Below, piece by piece: positions 21,486 through 34,485 of a stretch of 64,000 bases of DNA. A program made the position numbers and the translations under genes. Origin of the DNA: Corticium candelabrum (lineage: Eukaryota; Porifera; Homoscleromorpha; Homosclerophorida; Plakinidae); NCBI RefSeq assembly GCF_963422355.1, contig NC_085098.1, positions 5,765,765 to 5,829,764 on the forward strand. Reading direction: 5' to 3'. Every line of letters starts with the position of its first letter. The stretch's first letter is position 1. The notes beneath the pieces were generated by a model. That model made no database searches. It was not told the DNA's origin and saw nothing but the letters and a program-made list of their open reading frames with translations.

Positions 21486-24400
21486 CTAAATTTATCACAG
21501 TACTTAATTCAGTGTGTTTGTTGTTAGTGCAGTGTTTCACTTACCTGTCTTGGAGCAGGCTTTCGCTAGTCATCTGCAATACATCTGTCATCAAGGAATG
21601 TTTGTATTTGACTGATTTTAGTGCATCAGAGTAGAGACCCTGGACTGCAACTCCACTCAAAGTTAGAGTGTGAGTGCTGGAATCATATGATTGCTGATAC
21701 ACAGCTTAGTTACTATTTTAACACAAATTACAATCCAAAATATTGTGTACTATACCGATATCCCTGATGGTGGAGAGGCATCGAGCATCTCATTGATTCC
21801 ATCAACTGGATTAGTGATTTGGATTATGATCTTGTTCAAGGAGACGCCACTCTGTACCACACCACTTACACCAGATTCTACTAATGCTACTTCTGGTGGA
21901 TCACTTTCTGACAAGATTACAGCGACATCAATACCGGCCTACAGAAAACAATGATGTTATAGTGCAATATGCAACATAAGGGTGACAGAAATACTTCTGC
22001 TCCATTCAAGTCTACTACTGGACTGGTTATTTCTTCAACAGTAATTGTAACTTCCCGGTCTGCAGTCAATCCGCCGGTGACATCATTGTCGCTGGCTCGT
22101 ACTGTGATCATTGTTGTACCAACCGAGACAGCTGTATTTACCTGAATAATACCCGTTGCAGCTTCTATTTGGTATGATCCAGCATTTCCTTCAATACTGT
22201 ATGTAATTGATCCAGCTGCACTGCTTTCTGTTGGACATTTGTCTGGGTCAGTTGCTGTGATGGTCATGACAACATCATTAGGCATGAAGGTTTCCGATAT
22301 GACTGGAGGAGTGAAGGATTGAAACATGGGTGCATGTTCGTTCACATTTGTTATTGTTATCTCCACATTAGCTGTTGCTGTAAGATCCCCATCATCAGTG
22401 GCAATTACTTGGAATGTGTAGGAACATTGGCTTTCGTAGTCCAGATTTCCCACTACTGTGATGACACCTGTATTGTCAGTTTGCTGAACACCAAATACAG
22501 TCGTGCCAGAAACGGTAAATGTAAATTCAGCGTTGACTCCAATGTCCCCATCAGAAGCAGACAATCCTACATTGATGTTGCCACTCGCACCTTCTTGTAT
22601 GCTTTCACTGTAAGATGATGATGAAAACTGTGGAGTCTGGTCATTTATGTCATTTACAGTAACTGTGACTGTGATTGTGACTGGACTTGACTGTATGCTA
22701 AATGTGATGGTAAGCGTATACTCATCTTTAGTTTCTCTATCTAGAACTGCAGTTGTAGTGATTTGTGAGCTTGTGTCGATTGCAAATGGAGCAGATAGAG
22801 GATCGGTGATTGTATATGTTGTTTGAGGGAAATCTGGATCTGTGATTATTTTTCCAACTGGTGTACCAGAATTCTGTTCTTCGTCTACAGTAAAATCAAA
22901 GACTGAGTTTGGTGACAGAATGACAATGGTGACTGTCGCAACTTGAGAGCATGTGGGCAATGTAGAGTCTGTCAGTGCGACATTTAATGTGTGAGATGTG
23001 AACTGGCTGCTTGATAGGCTAGAAGCAACAATCACATTGTTTTCACTGATACCAAACAGTCCATCATCGTTTCCACTAGTGATTGCCAGCTGAAACACAG
23101 TAGAAGTATCAGCATCACTGATTGCCAGAGTGATTACGTTTGAGCTGACAGCTGTAGTAGATGGTATTGTCTTTGTGTGTGTTGTTCCATCAGAAAATGT
23201 AGGACAATTATCATTTTCGTCTGTAACCGCAATAGAGACAGATGTGCTAGCAGTGAAATTACCATCATTTGCCTGTACAGTCAGTGTATATGTTACTTCA
23301 TTCTCATAGTCTATAGTAGCACCTGTTGTTGTGATTACACCCGTATTTGCAGCAATAGTGAACACTCCACCAGTGTTGCCATTAATGATAGAATAAGTAA
23401 GAGCATCACCATCAGCATCTTGAGCTGTTACTGTTACCACAGATACACCATTGCCAGAATTCTCTTTCACTGTGCCAGAGGGAGTAGGTGATGGAAATGT
23501 TGGTGGATTATCATTTGTTGCGTCGACTACAATAGTAGCCTCTGCTTCATTGCTGTCAAATTTGCCATCATTTATTGTTACTTGAGCTGTGCGTGTTCCT
23601 TGAGTGGGATTGACAGCATCATTCGCATATCGCAGAGTCTCTATGAATGCTTCTGTTTGAGATAAAGTTTTAGGGTTTGTAAATGTGAACTTGAATGTGG
23701 TTGCTGTCGGCTTGTCGAGAGAATTGTCTGTTTGATCCGTTTGTATCTCTTCTTCTGAGCCATCTTGAGTACCCAACAACAGTACTGAAACTGAGTGTAT
23801 TAATGTATTGATGTCCTCATCAGTTGCTTGAACCCTACCACTTGCTGCAATGGGGACCTCACCACCTCCTTCATTAAACTTTATACTGTAACCAGTACCA
23901 GGTAAGTCAGAATCCAGATCTAGAAAGGGTTCATTGTCATTCATAAATAAAAATGTAACTGAAAGTGATTCAAGAGCACTCCAGTGGGTGCCATCAAACA
24001 CTCTGTATGTTACTGTTCTGGGATCTGGACCAGGCTCATCAGCAGTGTTTAAGTACTCAACACCCTTCAATATAACCTCATAGTTGGCTTCTCCATCAAT
24101 AGTGAGAGTACCAGTAGTGTCATCAAATGTTGCTGTTGGTGATGTGAATCCAGTTAGAGTAAGAGACTCACTGGATATTCTCCCAGGCAGTGAAACTTCT
24201 GCTTTGGTCACAATTGCACCACAGTCGGTGTCATCAATTGTTACAGTTGAGCTAGCTAGTATAAGTGGCTGCGGTGTGCTTTCTCCTTCATTGAATTCAG
24301 CTGTATCCTGTAATATGGTAAGGGTAGGTGGGTTGTCATTTTGCACTAGAAGACGCACATAGACATTCTGTGGAGGTTCAGAAACAGCCTTTCCATCATT

Positions 24401-27400
24401 GACTGTTAGAGACAACATGCGATCTGCATTGTCTGGATTGGTGGCAGTGTTTTCATACGTCAATGTTCTAAATGGAAAATAAGGTTATGAAATTTACTCT
24501 CGTTTGTTTACTGTACATGGCACAGGAATGACAACTTACAGTAGCAATTCTTCATAGTCAGCCTTGGATCTGCGTGTGGTGTCACTACTGCTGCTGATAG
24601 TCAGGGTCAGAGAATTAAGTTCGTAGAAGTAGTCTGTTTCAAAATGAGATACACTGCCCGCAAAGCCCAAGCATTCTGCTAAAATGTTATTGTCTGTTCC
24701 ACTAGCACAGTCATTTAAGTCTTCTGGTAGTGTTGATGTATCTCCTGGCTCTCCACCATTGCATGTCTTCTAAATAATTAATTCTAAATGTTACAAAGTT
24801 TTGTGTGGTCAATCTGGTGACTTACTGTTGAAGCATTGACTGTTAGCACAATTTTGACATTATCCAACGTGTCATCATCTACATCTGTGATATTCACTTG
24901 AGAATAAATTAAGACTGGACTTCCTCCCTCTTGGAATCGTGGGTTGGCACTTTCAACTGTAACTGTTGGAGGATCATTTAGTGGCTCTACATCAATTGTA
25001 ATCTCCTCAGTATTACCAGGACGCACTAAGTCAAATGCCACGAGAGTGACCATTCTGACATCATGGCGACGAACTGCATTACTGATGAATTGGACATCAA
25101 TAAGCATACTGCGAATTTGGTCTTCAGTTGCCTGTGATACACCTTGAGATTGCATTGTTAACTTGTATGTAAGATTACCTACTACTTCCCAGCCAGATGG
25201 AAGCAAATTGTTAGCAGGAGCTATCAAATGGTCTACAAGCATTCCATTCTCCATAGCAGGATTGGTGATGGTAATGACCACTTGTTTGAAAAACTTTACG
25301 TCTCCCAGCTCAATGTTAAACCCACTGTCTTGCAAGAGTAGAAGTTTAATTACAGGATTTCGTACAGAGTAGTCAAATGAGGTCCTGAAAATAGAGATAC
25401 AACAGTAATTGAACTATAATGTAACTTGAACGTAATCCAACTTACTTTCCTAATGTGATGGTTGGTCCCAATGGAACACGATCCATGGACAGAATAGCTG
25501 ATGCCGTTTCAGTTCTAGTATCATCAGAAGCTCGTACTGTCAACTCCCTTGATGTCTCGAATGGTTTTCTGGCAACATTCCTGTACTTCACCCTCCTGAG
25601 TACCATTTGGAAGTCACTTGGAGGCACAACAGCAGTTGGTAATGGTGTCACCATATATGTTATCTCGAAGTCGTTACTTGTGTCATGAACTTGCAATGCA
25701 GTGCCACTCAAGTCAAATTCCAACCATTCTTCATTAGTTTCCAGATCACCAGCCTCTGTCATGATAATATAAAGATATTCCATCGAGTGCATAGTATCAC
25801 AATCATCCAAAGCAGCACGCTCAAAGAGAACAAGAGGTTGTGGATTCGTATTCTCTACCCCAAAGAATTGGTATGTTAGCTGCAATGGATCTTGACTTGT
25901 GGTAGTATCAAGATCAATTGTTGGCGGATCATTGTCGGGATCAATGGATATGTTTGTATAGACTGGTTCGTTATGAGCCTCACAATCGTCTATGAAGTCA
26001 AATTTTAGTAAAACAGATAATGATGGTGGGCAAGGATTTGGATTGCTGTAGTGAACTTTCTTTAGTATGTTCTCATACACTTGAAGTGTAGCTTCTCCTT
26101 CAAAACTCAGCTGACCATTTTCGTAACTTATTGTCACTCCTTGGTAGCTATTCATTGCACTGCCATCAGCACCAAGAACTTGAAGAGAATCCTGCCAATG
26201 AGACTGAAAGCCCACAACAGTGACGGTTCCTCTTACTATTTTTTGTGCATCTACATCAGACAGATGTATGCTAGTTGAGTTGACTACTTTGACAGGAATT
26301 TTGTCCAATTCAGAGAAAGTAGTGCTGTAGTTTGTGTTTGGTTCATCAAGCAGGAGCACCAGTGGATCACAGATGAAATCTATGTGCACTTGTGCTTCTG
26401 ATATGCTGCTTTGCTTATCATCTGCATCTTGAACTTGGAACTGAATTTTAAAAATGGATGCACTCGGTTCATCTGCACTGTTCCAATATGTAGCTGTACC
26501 AAGAACATTTTCATAAACACTACTTGATGCACTATTGGTTAGTGTGACCATATGTGTGTCTTGACCAGAAATTCCCAGTAAACCTTGAGCGTCAACATGA
26601 ATATGGTGCTCTGCACCACCACCCTCTACTGTTATAGTAGCTGTCTTTATGTTTGTGTTTGGTAGAACATCAATGTCAGTAATCTTTAAATCATTGGAAA
26701 GAGGAGCAGGATTTGTACTTTCTTCCCTGAATGTAGTTGAGAACCCAGTTCCAGCCATAGTATTGTCAAGGTCCACAACGAAGGGATTGTCATTGATCAA
26801 TTCTACTGTGAGAATAAATGTGTGTTCTGTCTGTGGAGGCTCATTAGTAGATTCAACATTGCTGGCAAACTAGAACACATTGATGAATACAAATTATGCA
26901 CATGGATATAGTGGTATGTGTTTGTCATCTGTCTGTTTAAAAGCTGTCTTTGTTGAGTGCTTGCTTGTTTGTCTGTCATTTGGTTTGTCTGTCTATCTGC
27001 TGATATTGATATGTTGTCTCTGTTGCAATGTACACAATAACATTTGTTTGGACTTACTAATTTACAATTACCTTTTTATCATATCTCGCTTGTTTTACCA
27101 CTAGTTGGTGTTCATGCAAACACATAGATTTATGTAAGGGTCGTACAGTACTCACCTGGAAAAGAATTTCACGATCTCCACCTGTAGGCTCACCAACTGG
27201 GACTGGATTACTTGCAATATTTGAGTAATAGATGGAATCAATTACTTCATCGAATAGCTCAATTGGTGCTCCATTTATCTGGTCAATGGCTTCAATCCGG
27301 AATCCATCATCATCAGCTCCAACGGTGATGGCATTTTCACGTTCTACAATAGTATTATCAAACTTCAAATCTTCTTTTTCTCCATCTTGTTTGTTCCTCA

Positions 27401-30400
27401 GAGTGACAGACATCCAAATAATATTGCGATCTTTCGGTGTACTGTCAGCATCAGTTAACATGGCAGGTCCCAACATGACATCGAGTCCATTTTCTGTATA
27501 TGTGAAACTTGATTCACGAAGCTGAAGTAGGGGTTCCTGGTCATTCCTTGGCATAATTGATACATTGACGTGGATAATGTTGCTAAACTTTTCACCATCG
27601 CCTGCTCGAACCTACTCAATCATTGTAAACAAATATCTAACTTAATGAACTCAAGACTACATACCGAAATGTCCCGCGTGATGAGAGTTGGCTCATCTTT
27701 TGTATTTTGGTACGCCACGGTTCGAGCCAATTTCTATAAACACAGATGATGCCAATTACACTTTACAATATGCATAGTGTTCATCTTCACCTGGTAGTCT
27801 CTTGTTTCTGCAACTCCCTCCAATACCAAAGCTACAAGATCACCTTGTGTTTCCAACCTATGTTCGATACCCAACTCTTGTGCCAATATCTGATATCACC
27901 AAATATGCTAGAATTTGTACTTATTGCACATCAATAATATTTGCAGCTAGCGTACCTCATCTACTGCCATTATTTCATGACCAACATCATAGTTGTGAAC
28001 TTGAAATTGAAGTTCTTTGAGAATACTGGTGTTGCAGCGCTCGTCGGGGTCACTTAGTTCAATGTCAGGTGCAAAGTTTACTCCTGTGCCATCTTCCTTG
28101 AACATAAATGACACTATTGTGGCAGAAACAACTGGTGGATGATCATTGGTGAACTCTATTCTGACAGTTGTCCTTGCACTTCCACTGTTGCTATAATTAC
28201 ATGATGCATTGCTGTTCAGTGAAAGATATTGTTAATTGATCAACGCTAAAGTTATGGATGTACAAGGTGCATAGTCCAATTCAATGCTAACTGTAAGCCT
28301 CACTTGTTCAAGTAATTCTGAAATTACTAGATCTTGATTTCTGCAGCTCAATTGCATTGTAATTGCTGTAGTTGCACTGTTGTATGCGAAAAGGTTTGGT
28401 GCAATCTATTACATTCTAACATTCTTCAGTAAGTGGTCTTAACTGTTATTTATGCCCTTTAGTAAAGCTTCTAATTATTATCAATAATATATTCATATGA
28501 CACGAGTCAAAGTACAGCGTGCTGGAAAGGAACAATAGAGATGAAAGCCAAGAAAGTAGTATGCACATCAAACATTTAAGACATTGTTGTACAATAATTT
28601 TGATATCTTATGCAGTTAACAGGTCATATGTACATAATATAGAATATAGTTTCATAGCTTAATTAAGTAGAAAACTTTGGTTGGTTAGTGTGTTTGGTAG
28701 CTATTATCACTGATCAAATTATAAAAAGTCTACTAAACACTGCATGACATTGTCATATTAGAGATCCTTCTCGCAGTTGTTTCAATCATGGCATATTTGA
28801 CGGTACATAAATTTCGAAAAGAATATGGTTACAAGAACCAGGGCGTTTTACATGGAGAACTAGCTGGTCATAGCCTGGGCTAAGTGAATAACCACTTGTA
28901 AACCATGCCATTACATAAGCAAACTGCTAAACATTACTTTCCATCTGATGCCATGATGTAAATGATTCGACTGATTGGACAGCTGATGTTACCGCGACTG
29001 TTGGCATACGCCAATGTTCGAAGCACTCGCTGATACTCAGCTTTATCTTTTTTGCCTGTGATAACTAGTCGAGTGTAATCGTCTCTTCCATTTTGTTGAC
29101 CATATGTCACCTGCAACAGGCAACAAATAAATTTAATTAATTCGAGTTTAAGATGTTTTGTGTGCTATAGCCAACTTCAAGTGCTGTATCTCTTGTCACA
29201 TTCTACACACAAAAATTGAGCAGTGTTTTTGATTTTTTGAATATGTTTACAAGCATACCAAAGTCTCAAATGCAATGTCTGGTGACCAGTCTATCCTGTC
29301 TGGACAGACACCATCCTGGCAAATGGACACAGTGACATTAAATATGTAGTCAACACTAAACAAATGATTGCAATTAATTTATTTGCACTTGAACTAGATG
29401 GAAAAACATTTTTAAAATGACATACGGGTCATTGTCTGGGTCGTCCAATATAAGGCTGGGAGTAATCTTTGCTGGTGTTCTTTCTTCTTCCTTGAATGGG
29501 TTTTCAGTTGATCCCGGCATAATCTATATGAAGTGGCTGTAGCTAAATTTGCTTATGAAATATAGAGTATGGTCAAATTGTACCTCTGGCTTTCGATCAT
29601 TTATGCCTTGGACTTCCACTCGGACAGTGTCGTCAGACTGATGTATGCCATCATTAATATTGAATCGAATCTCTCTTGCATTTAAGTTTGGCTCGTCATC
29701 AGCAGATTCAAATCTACAATCAAAGCATATTTGTATTAATTCTGCAAGCATAAATATACGGTTAATTTGTGGAAACCAGGAATGTCTGGTTTACTCCATA
29801 TGGACTTTCAACGTTAACATTCTTGGTTAGGTTAGATGATTGTACACTTATTGTTGGTATAGCCACAAATAGTTGTAGCCATTGCCAATCGCGATGCTCT
29901 TTACAGTGCAATTGAAACATACGTTCAGATACTGATAGGCAAGTAGTGCAAGTACTTTGATACTTGATCAAAGTGAGCTGAATGCTGTTTACATATTTGC
30001 TGGGCATGCAGGGGCTGTCATGCCAAAATGGACCGGGCAATAAGTAGACCTTTGGTCAATTAGTTGCAGCTACAAATGGACCAGGGGTAGGGTTACGGTT
30101 TGGGTTAACGTAAGTTCAATTTTGGACAACTCGGTCCATTTGTGGCTGCCAAAAATTGCCAGGATCTATTCGGTCCACACGCAGTAAGGTGAGGAGGCAA
30201 CTTACTGATGTACTTGACAATACACACTGTACAGTGTTCAAAAAAGTGGTCGTCAAGTTGCCATTTGACGACTAACTAAGTTTATGTGACGACCAATTAT
30301 TCCAGCGAGGTTGCCATCCTGACGACTAGAGTCACTCACGTTATGGTGGACCCAGTTAATTTTTGTTTTGTGCTGTAGAGTAGAATAATGAAATTGCTCA

Positions 30401-31633
30401 GGTTGAGGTCCTGGGATATCATTTGCTTACAAAACAATAAGTATCACTATTTGATATTTATGAAATATATGTACCAGTCCTAAACTCTTTGGCGACTGAA
30501 AATTTTGCGAGGTTATCAAGGTGACGACTACGTCTGCCATAAAATTTTTGAACACTGCACACAGTACTACATGTTTGTTTCGACTGAGGAAAGCATATTG
30601 TCATCGTTGTCTTGCATGCTTATAATTTGGGCAAACCAAGCAGTAACTTACAGTTTCGAATTTACAGAGACTTCTAGCAGCTGATTTGCAAAGAAAGCTG
30701 ATTTGTGCTAGTCTAGGTAATGAATACCACACATTATAAGTGATTGAATCTTCTCAAATCTTCCAAACTATATGTTGCAATAATTACATTGCTTGACAAT
30801 TACTGTTCATAACATTTGCTGTAGTGCCAATTAGTGCACTTCAAACTATAAAACTATAAAGAATTCTAGAAAACTTACTTTGTTGTTAGCAGAACTGTTT
30901 CGAATACGCTCAAAGGAGCAGGACCTCTGAGAATAACTTCAGTCCTCCCGTTGCCTTGAGGAAGAGTTATTGCACCATTGCTTTGTGTTACATCAACATA
31001 TACTTGGTCTGTTGAAACTCCACCCTCGACCGTCACCTGCCAATGTAAACTAAGTCTCAGTAAATACAAGACAAGATCTGATGACAAGCTGCTTAGCAGA
31101 CTGACAAAAGTAGGGCATATCAGTATACAGACATGCAGACAACAGCTGGCAAATCAATATCACAACAAACAGATGTAGTAGAGTTGTGTTAGCTGACCGT
31201 TGCACTATGCATGTAAAACTGTTGCAACTCAGGATGGTCTAAATCTGTGATAACTAGACCACCAAGGACTGTAACTGCATCTCCTTCTTCTTGGTAAGGC
31301 TATACAGGTACAATTTGAATCCACAAGCACCTACAGAAAATCTAAACTACTCTTACCACCCCATGAGCTGTTGCTTTTATTTCTGGAGGATGGTTGTTGA
31401 CTAACTGTACACCAACGTTGACACAGAACAGTCTACTTGAATGTTTCCCATCAAATGTCGCAAAGCACACTCTGAAATATACAAAGATTGACGTAGTATG
31501 TATAAGAATTGACTTATGTATTGTACAATACATGCAGTGAAGATGTAGACATGAATTGCATTAGACTGTAGATCGAAGTGTAGAAATAAATTAGTGTAAT
31601 GCTGACAGGTGTGTTGTTACTACTAGAACAGAC

Positions 31634-31720
<87 letters not shown>

Positions 31721-33379
31721 AGAACGCTAAACACACTTGCAAGCACTCATTCAAAACTCACTTCCAGGAGGATGTATGTATGTATGAGCATTCAAGAATG
31801 CATGAAGACGACTGCAACACCTGCAGCCAGTACATTACACTCGCTCTACCTACAATTGTTTGTGAGTTACGTCAACATCTAATACAAAATTCTGTATTTA
31901 TTTTTTACAAGATGGATAGAAATCATGCGGTGGGAAAACAGTCACGGTTCATGGGGTCACTCTTACAGGGTTTACCAGTTTTGCTTTGCTCCAGGTGGGT
32001 GGCCTTTTGGGAAGTTTGTTAATTGAATTATTCTGGGAGCAAAAGTACACTGAAGCAGAGTGATTCAACAATTTCAGAAACATTTGATTGTGGGTGACAA
32101 ACAAGCTACAAAGCTTCTACTAACGCTACAAATTTACTTTCTTCTAAACATATCTAGGTATCATATCAGATCATCTTCCTGAAATCCTTGTTGATGTTCT
32201 GGTATTTCATTGGCTTTCAGCATTTATAGTTAATTATATTAAGGAGTTCAAAAATGCCGCAAAAGGAATTATTCAATACCTGCAAAGGAATGTGTTTTTG
32301 CGGCAAATCATAAACTTCCATTGTTTGAAGTTGTTACACTGTAGTAGTAGAGTGAACTGCTTTGGCTGTACACATAATGTCTGTATTTATTGGTGGTGTA
32401 AGTATCTTACTTTCTAGGTTGGTCACTTGGCTTGTTTGCTTTATTGTCGAATGTAACCATGTTGAGTATTTTTTCGTACAAAGATGGCGCATCTTCGCCC
32501 ACAATTTCAAGCTCTACAGTGCATTAAGTTTATATCAATAAAATGTCATACAGCTACTAGCGTTACAATCTTACTTTGTTCACTAGGGTAATAGGTTTTG
32601 CTCAGGTGCGAATAGCCCGTAAGATCCACGTCAAGAAGGAGATCGTCGACATCATCTGGAAGAGGATCATCATGGTGGACGACTACAGCCGCCTTCTACA
32701 TTTAGTAACAAACACCCCATGTTAGCTTTAAGAAAACACCGTGATATATTGGTATTTTACATATTAGAAAGAACGTCCTGTATGAATATTAGCAAGGTGC
32801 GAGTGTGGTGGCATGGAGATGAGATGGCACCGGGTGGTGCCACATGCAACAGCATGCATCCAGACATTACACTGTACCTGAGTCATAGATCCGGTTCCAA
32901 CATCGCCGTCTGTCAAGTAAAATCCTTTCCCCTCGATAATTTCTACAGGACCAGCATCCTAGAAAGAGAACGTAATCAGATCGAGAGGCATTGAACCGAT
33001 GTTACACAAGCAGACCTCCGTCCAAGTGCCACATTTTCCAGTGCATTGTCTAGGTCCCGGCCCTAGATAAGTGAGAGAAACGACAAAAAGCGCTGAGGTT
33101 TTTAATTAGTAGAAGTCGGACAGCTCGCGAACTTACCACGGCATGTTCCTCCTGCACAGTCCATGTGACAGCAAGTGTCCGTCTGTTGGTCGTAGGTGAA
33201 GCCTATATTTCACCATCAATCGTTGCTACGGTAAACAGAATTAGAGACTAATGGCTCGAATACTAACTTGCACAGTCTATTCCATCAGGATTGATCAAGT
33301 GACCGTCACCTGCCGCATCGTAAACGAACAGAAGGCAGGACAAAAGTGTAAAAGCGAGACGTCGCTTGACGTTCGCCAT
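20312..33379 (-). CDS. Gene 2 (complete): secreted furin-like / cadherin-repeat / receptor L-domain protein
   Basis: Complete 29-exon gene of about 2741 residues, built by matching GT-AG sites and reading phases. Exons in transcript order: 33268-33379, 33137-33202, 33016-33062, 32878-32958, 32575-32695, 32411-32513, 31357-31471, 31198-31299, 30879-31036, 29584-29713, 29426-29523, 29259-29355, 29176-29202, 28938-29110, 27956-28190, 27791-27889, 27665-27733, 27156-27611, 25446-26869, 24826-25384, 24540-24769, 21995-24467, 21756-21938, 21545-21693, 21251-21485, 20935-21193, 20694-20863, 20426-20629, 20312-20362. All phases close and the total (8226 nt) divides by three. Domains: signal peptide 1-24; cysteine module 36-70; atypical cadherin-like repeats to about 1840; canonical cadherin repeats about 1840-2320; last repeat to about 2455; receptor L-domains about 2460-2735. 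No membrane segment or kinase is seen, so the product is probably extracellular. Cell-surface or matrix recognition is an inference from domains. The start is supported by the matching ATG of gene 1. Confidence 0.88.
21995..24467 (-). CDS. Gene 2 exon 22: canonical cadherin repeats in one exon
   Basis: One 2473-nt exon (residues about 1501-2325). The first part holds two more atypical repeats. From about residue 1840 come canonical cadherin repeats, recognisable by DADGD, NTGVI, DYE and the linkers DENDN, NDINDQTPQF and NVNEHAP, which are the classic calcium-coordinating linker positions. Around four to five such repeats fit in the span, one of them less regular. The exon is intact in gene 3 (46678-49147, one codon shorter) and its first 421 bases are present in gene 1. 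Confidence 0.85.
24540..32695 (-). CDS. Gene 2 exons 5-21: array of atypical cadherin-like repeats
   Basis: These exons encode repeats of about 110-150 residues with a shared skeleton: an acidic N-terminal strand, a beta-strand ending VYExILxxVxYxN, a proline-rich turn, a strand around an F-x-V/I-x-D-G core, then an I/V-x-D-x-N/D-D-x-PP linker. The linkers resemble the calcium-binding links between cadherin repeats, and the Y-x-N...P...R signature resembles the cadherin-like repeats of large adhesion proteins. Small exons (27-173 nt) encode the N-terminal part, while exon 19 (1424 nt) packs several repeats. Exon 21 contains a cysteine-bearing segment. Which Pfam cadherin-like family fits best needs a profile search. 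Confidence 0.65.
29714..30878. other. Gene 2 intron 9 with inserted elements
   Basis: 1165-bp intron. About 30070-30145 holds an inverted pair, AGCTACAAATGGACC and GGTCCATTTGTGGCT, in a probable small MITE. The hAT-like element at 30232-30557 follows. The rest shows no feature. Confidence 0.5.
30232..30557. mobile_element. hAT-like MITE in gene 2 intron 9
   Basis: 326 bp with ends CAGTGTTCAAAAA and its inverted copy TTTTTGAACACTG. Flanks CACACTGTA and CACACAGTA agree at eight of nine bases, an imperfect target duplication. The CAGTG terminus fits the hAT superfamily, which makes 8-bp duplications. Confidence 0.6.
31636..31718. repeat. GT dinucleotide microsatellite in gene 2 intron 6
   Basis: Uninterrupted (GT)n of about 83 bases. 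Confidence 0.95.
32878..33379 (-). CDS. Gene 2 exons 1-4: signal peptide and furin-like cysteine module
   Basis: Exon 1 encodes a classic signal peptide: basic start, hydrophobic core at residues 8-20, small residues A22-A23-G24 at the likely cleavage site. Exons 2-3 encode seven cysteines (36, 48, 49, 53, 58, 66, 70) in the pattern CCHxDCAGGTCRGPGP, which matches one module of the furin-like cysteine-rich region of insulin- and EGF-type receptors. Exon 4 adds a linker. The gene 1 equivalents (15379-15490, 15250-15315, 15138-15184, 15000-15080) keep every cysteine. The family match is by motif reading and was not computed. Confidence 0.75.
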
Positions 33380-33880
33380 TCCTTGTGGCTTGGGCAGTCA
33401 AGAATGAGGATGCAATTTGGTTTGCTACACTAGTAGGTGTTCGTTAGTCATAGGTGTATTCAATCCGCAACATTGTCATTGGTCAGAATCGGTCAGGGAA
33501 GCATTATAAAAGAGATAACCTAATAAGCAGATTTCAAAATGCAGATATTACATACTAGCATGCGATCTCAACATACCATTTCTTGTCGATGCGCTTTCAG
33601 CATGCACTCTCGTTGTGTGTGTTTGACTTTATTTTAACTTAAATGCGCTTTAAACTTTACCAGCAGGCTATTTGAACACGCGTGTCTAGTGTAATTAATT
33701 TTAGCATGCGTTTTCTCACGACGAAGTGCCAATTCGTCGCTTTAGATTCTTGCGCGAGACCCGACGAATGTTTGAATGTTTGTTTGTGTTGTCCGTCTAG
33801 AGTTTGTGTATTTGACAGTTTGCTAACTGTCTTATGTCTTAGTTGTTTGGTAGTTTGCCCCTAGGTGCGACAGAAATAAA
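33380..33880. promoter_or_regulatory. Upstream region of gene 2
   Basis: Contains, on the minus strand, a TTTTATAATG element at about 33502-33511 and an ACCAATGAC CCAAT-like box near 33480, but in an order that makes a standard TATA promoter doubtful. The stretch next to the ATG shares GTAGCAAAC and flanking bases with gene 1 upstream DNA. The start site is not determined. Confidence 0.3.
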
Positions 33881-33945
33881 TCATTCGTTTATTCATTTAT
33901 TTATTCATTCATTTATTCATTCATTCATCATTCATTCATTCATTA
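33660..33945 (+). mobile_element. Possible 3' end of a non-LTR element with tetranucleotide tail
   Basis: A GC-richer block ends with GCGACAGAAATAAATCATTCG and then an (ATTC/ATTT)n run at 33881-33944. A polyadenylation-like AATAAA followed by a tetranucleotide tail is common at the ends of RTE/CR1-like LINEs. No coding remains were seen. Confidence 0.35.
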
Positions 33946-34485
33946 CTAGCGGAGGGACCCTGCGTTGTGACGCACCACACCTTGAGGCAGGAAACTCGTC
34001 AGTCTGACCTGTTCACTCGAGACAAGACGGGCGAGGTAACGTATTAATTAACCAACTTCCCGTTACGTCAGTTTTGAACATGAACTACTTGACTTCCCTT
34101 GGCCAAAAGAAACTACTGAAAAAGCTACAATAGTGTACCGGACGATAGTGAACTCGCTGCAGATAAATGATGCGTGTGTGCAATAATAACTAGTTGTACG
34201 GTATCCGTAGGCGCCTCGCGTTGGGGAGTAACCCGTCCAACGGAGTTTTCTGACCGTCTACTGAAACGCCGCGTTCTAGCTAGACAATACGTATTTGTTG
34301 AAACCCTAGCTGTCATGGAAGTAAACATGCAAACTTCCTAGTAGTTTAGATTACGTCTAAAGGCCTGGTATAGGTAGTCGTCGTTTTGGAATCGTGATCA
34401 AGACAATTGAATGTACAGTTTAAGTATGTTCTCAGTAACGTGTAACGATCGACAGTGGTATGGTATTTACTGACATAGAAATTGA

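Noticed and set aside
23177-23491. Cysteine-rich plus-strand frames opposite exon 22 (also 47857-48138)
   Set aside because: Shadow of the cadherin repeat codons on the other strand; present only because exon 22 is conserved.
33472-33520. TATA/CCAAT promoter of gene 2
   Set aside because: The TATA-like element lies 5' of the CCAAT-like box on the coding strand, the reverse of the usual order; kept only as a weak note.
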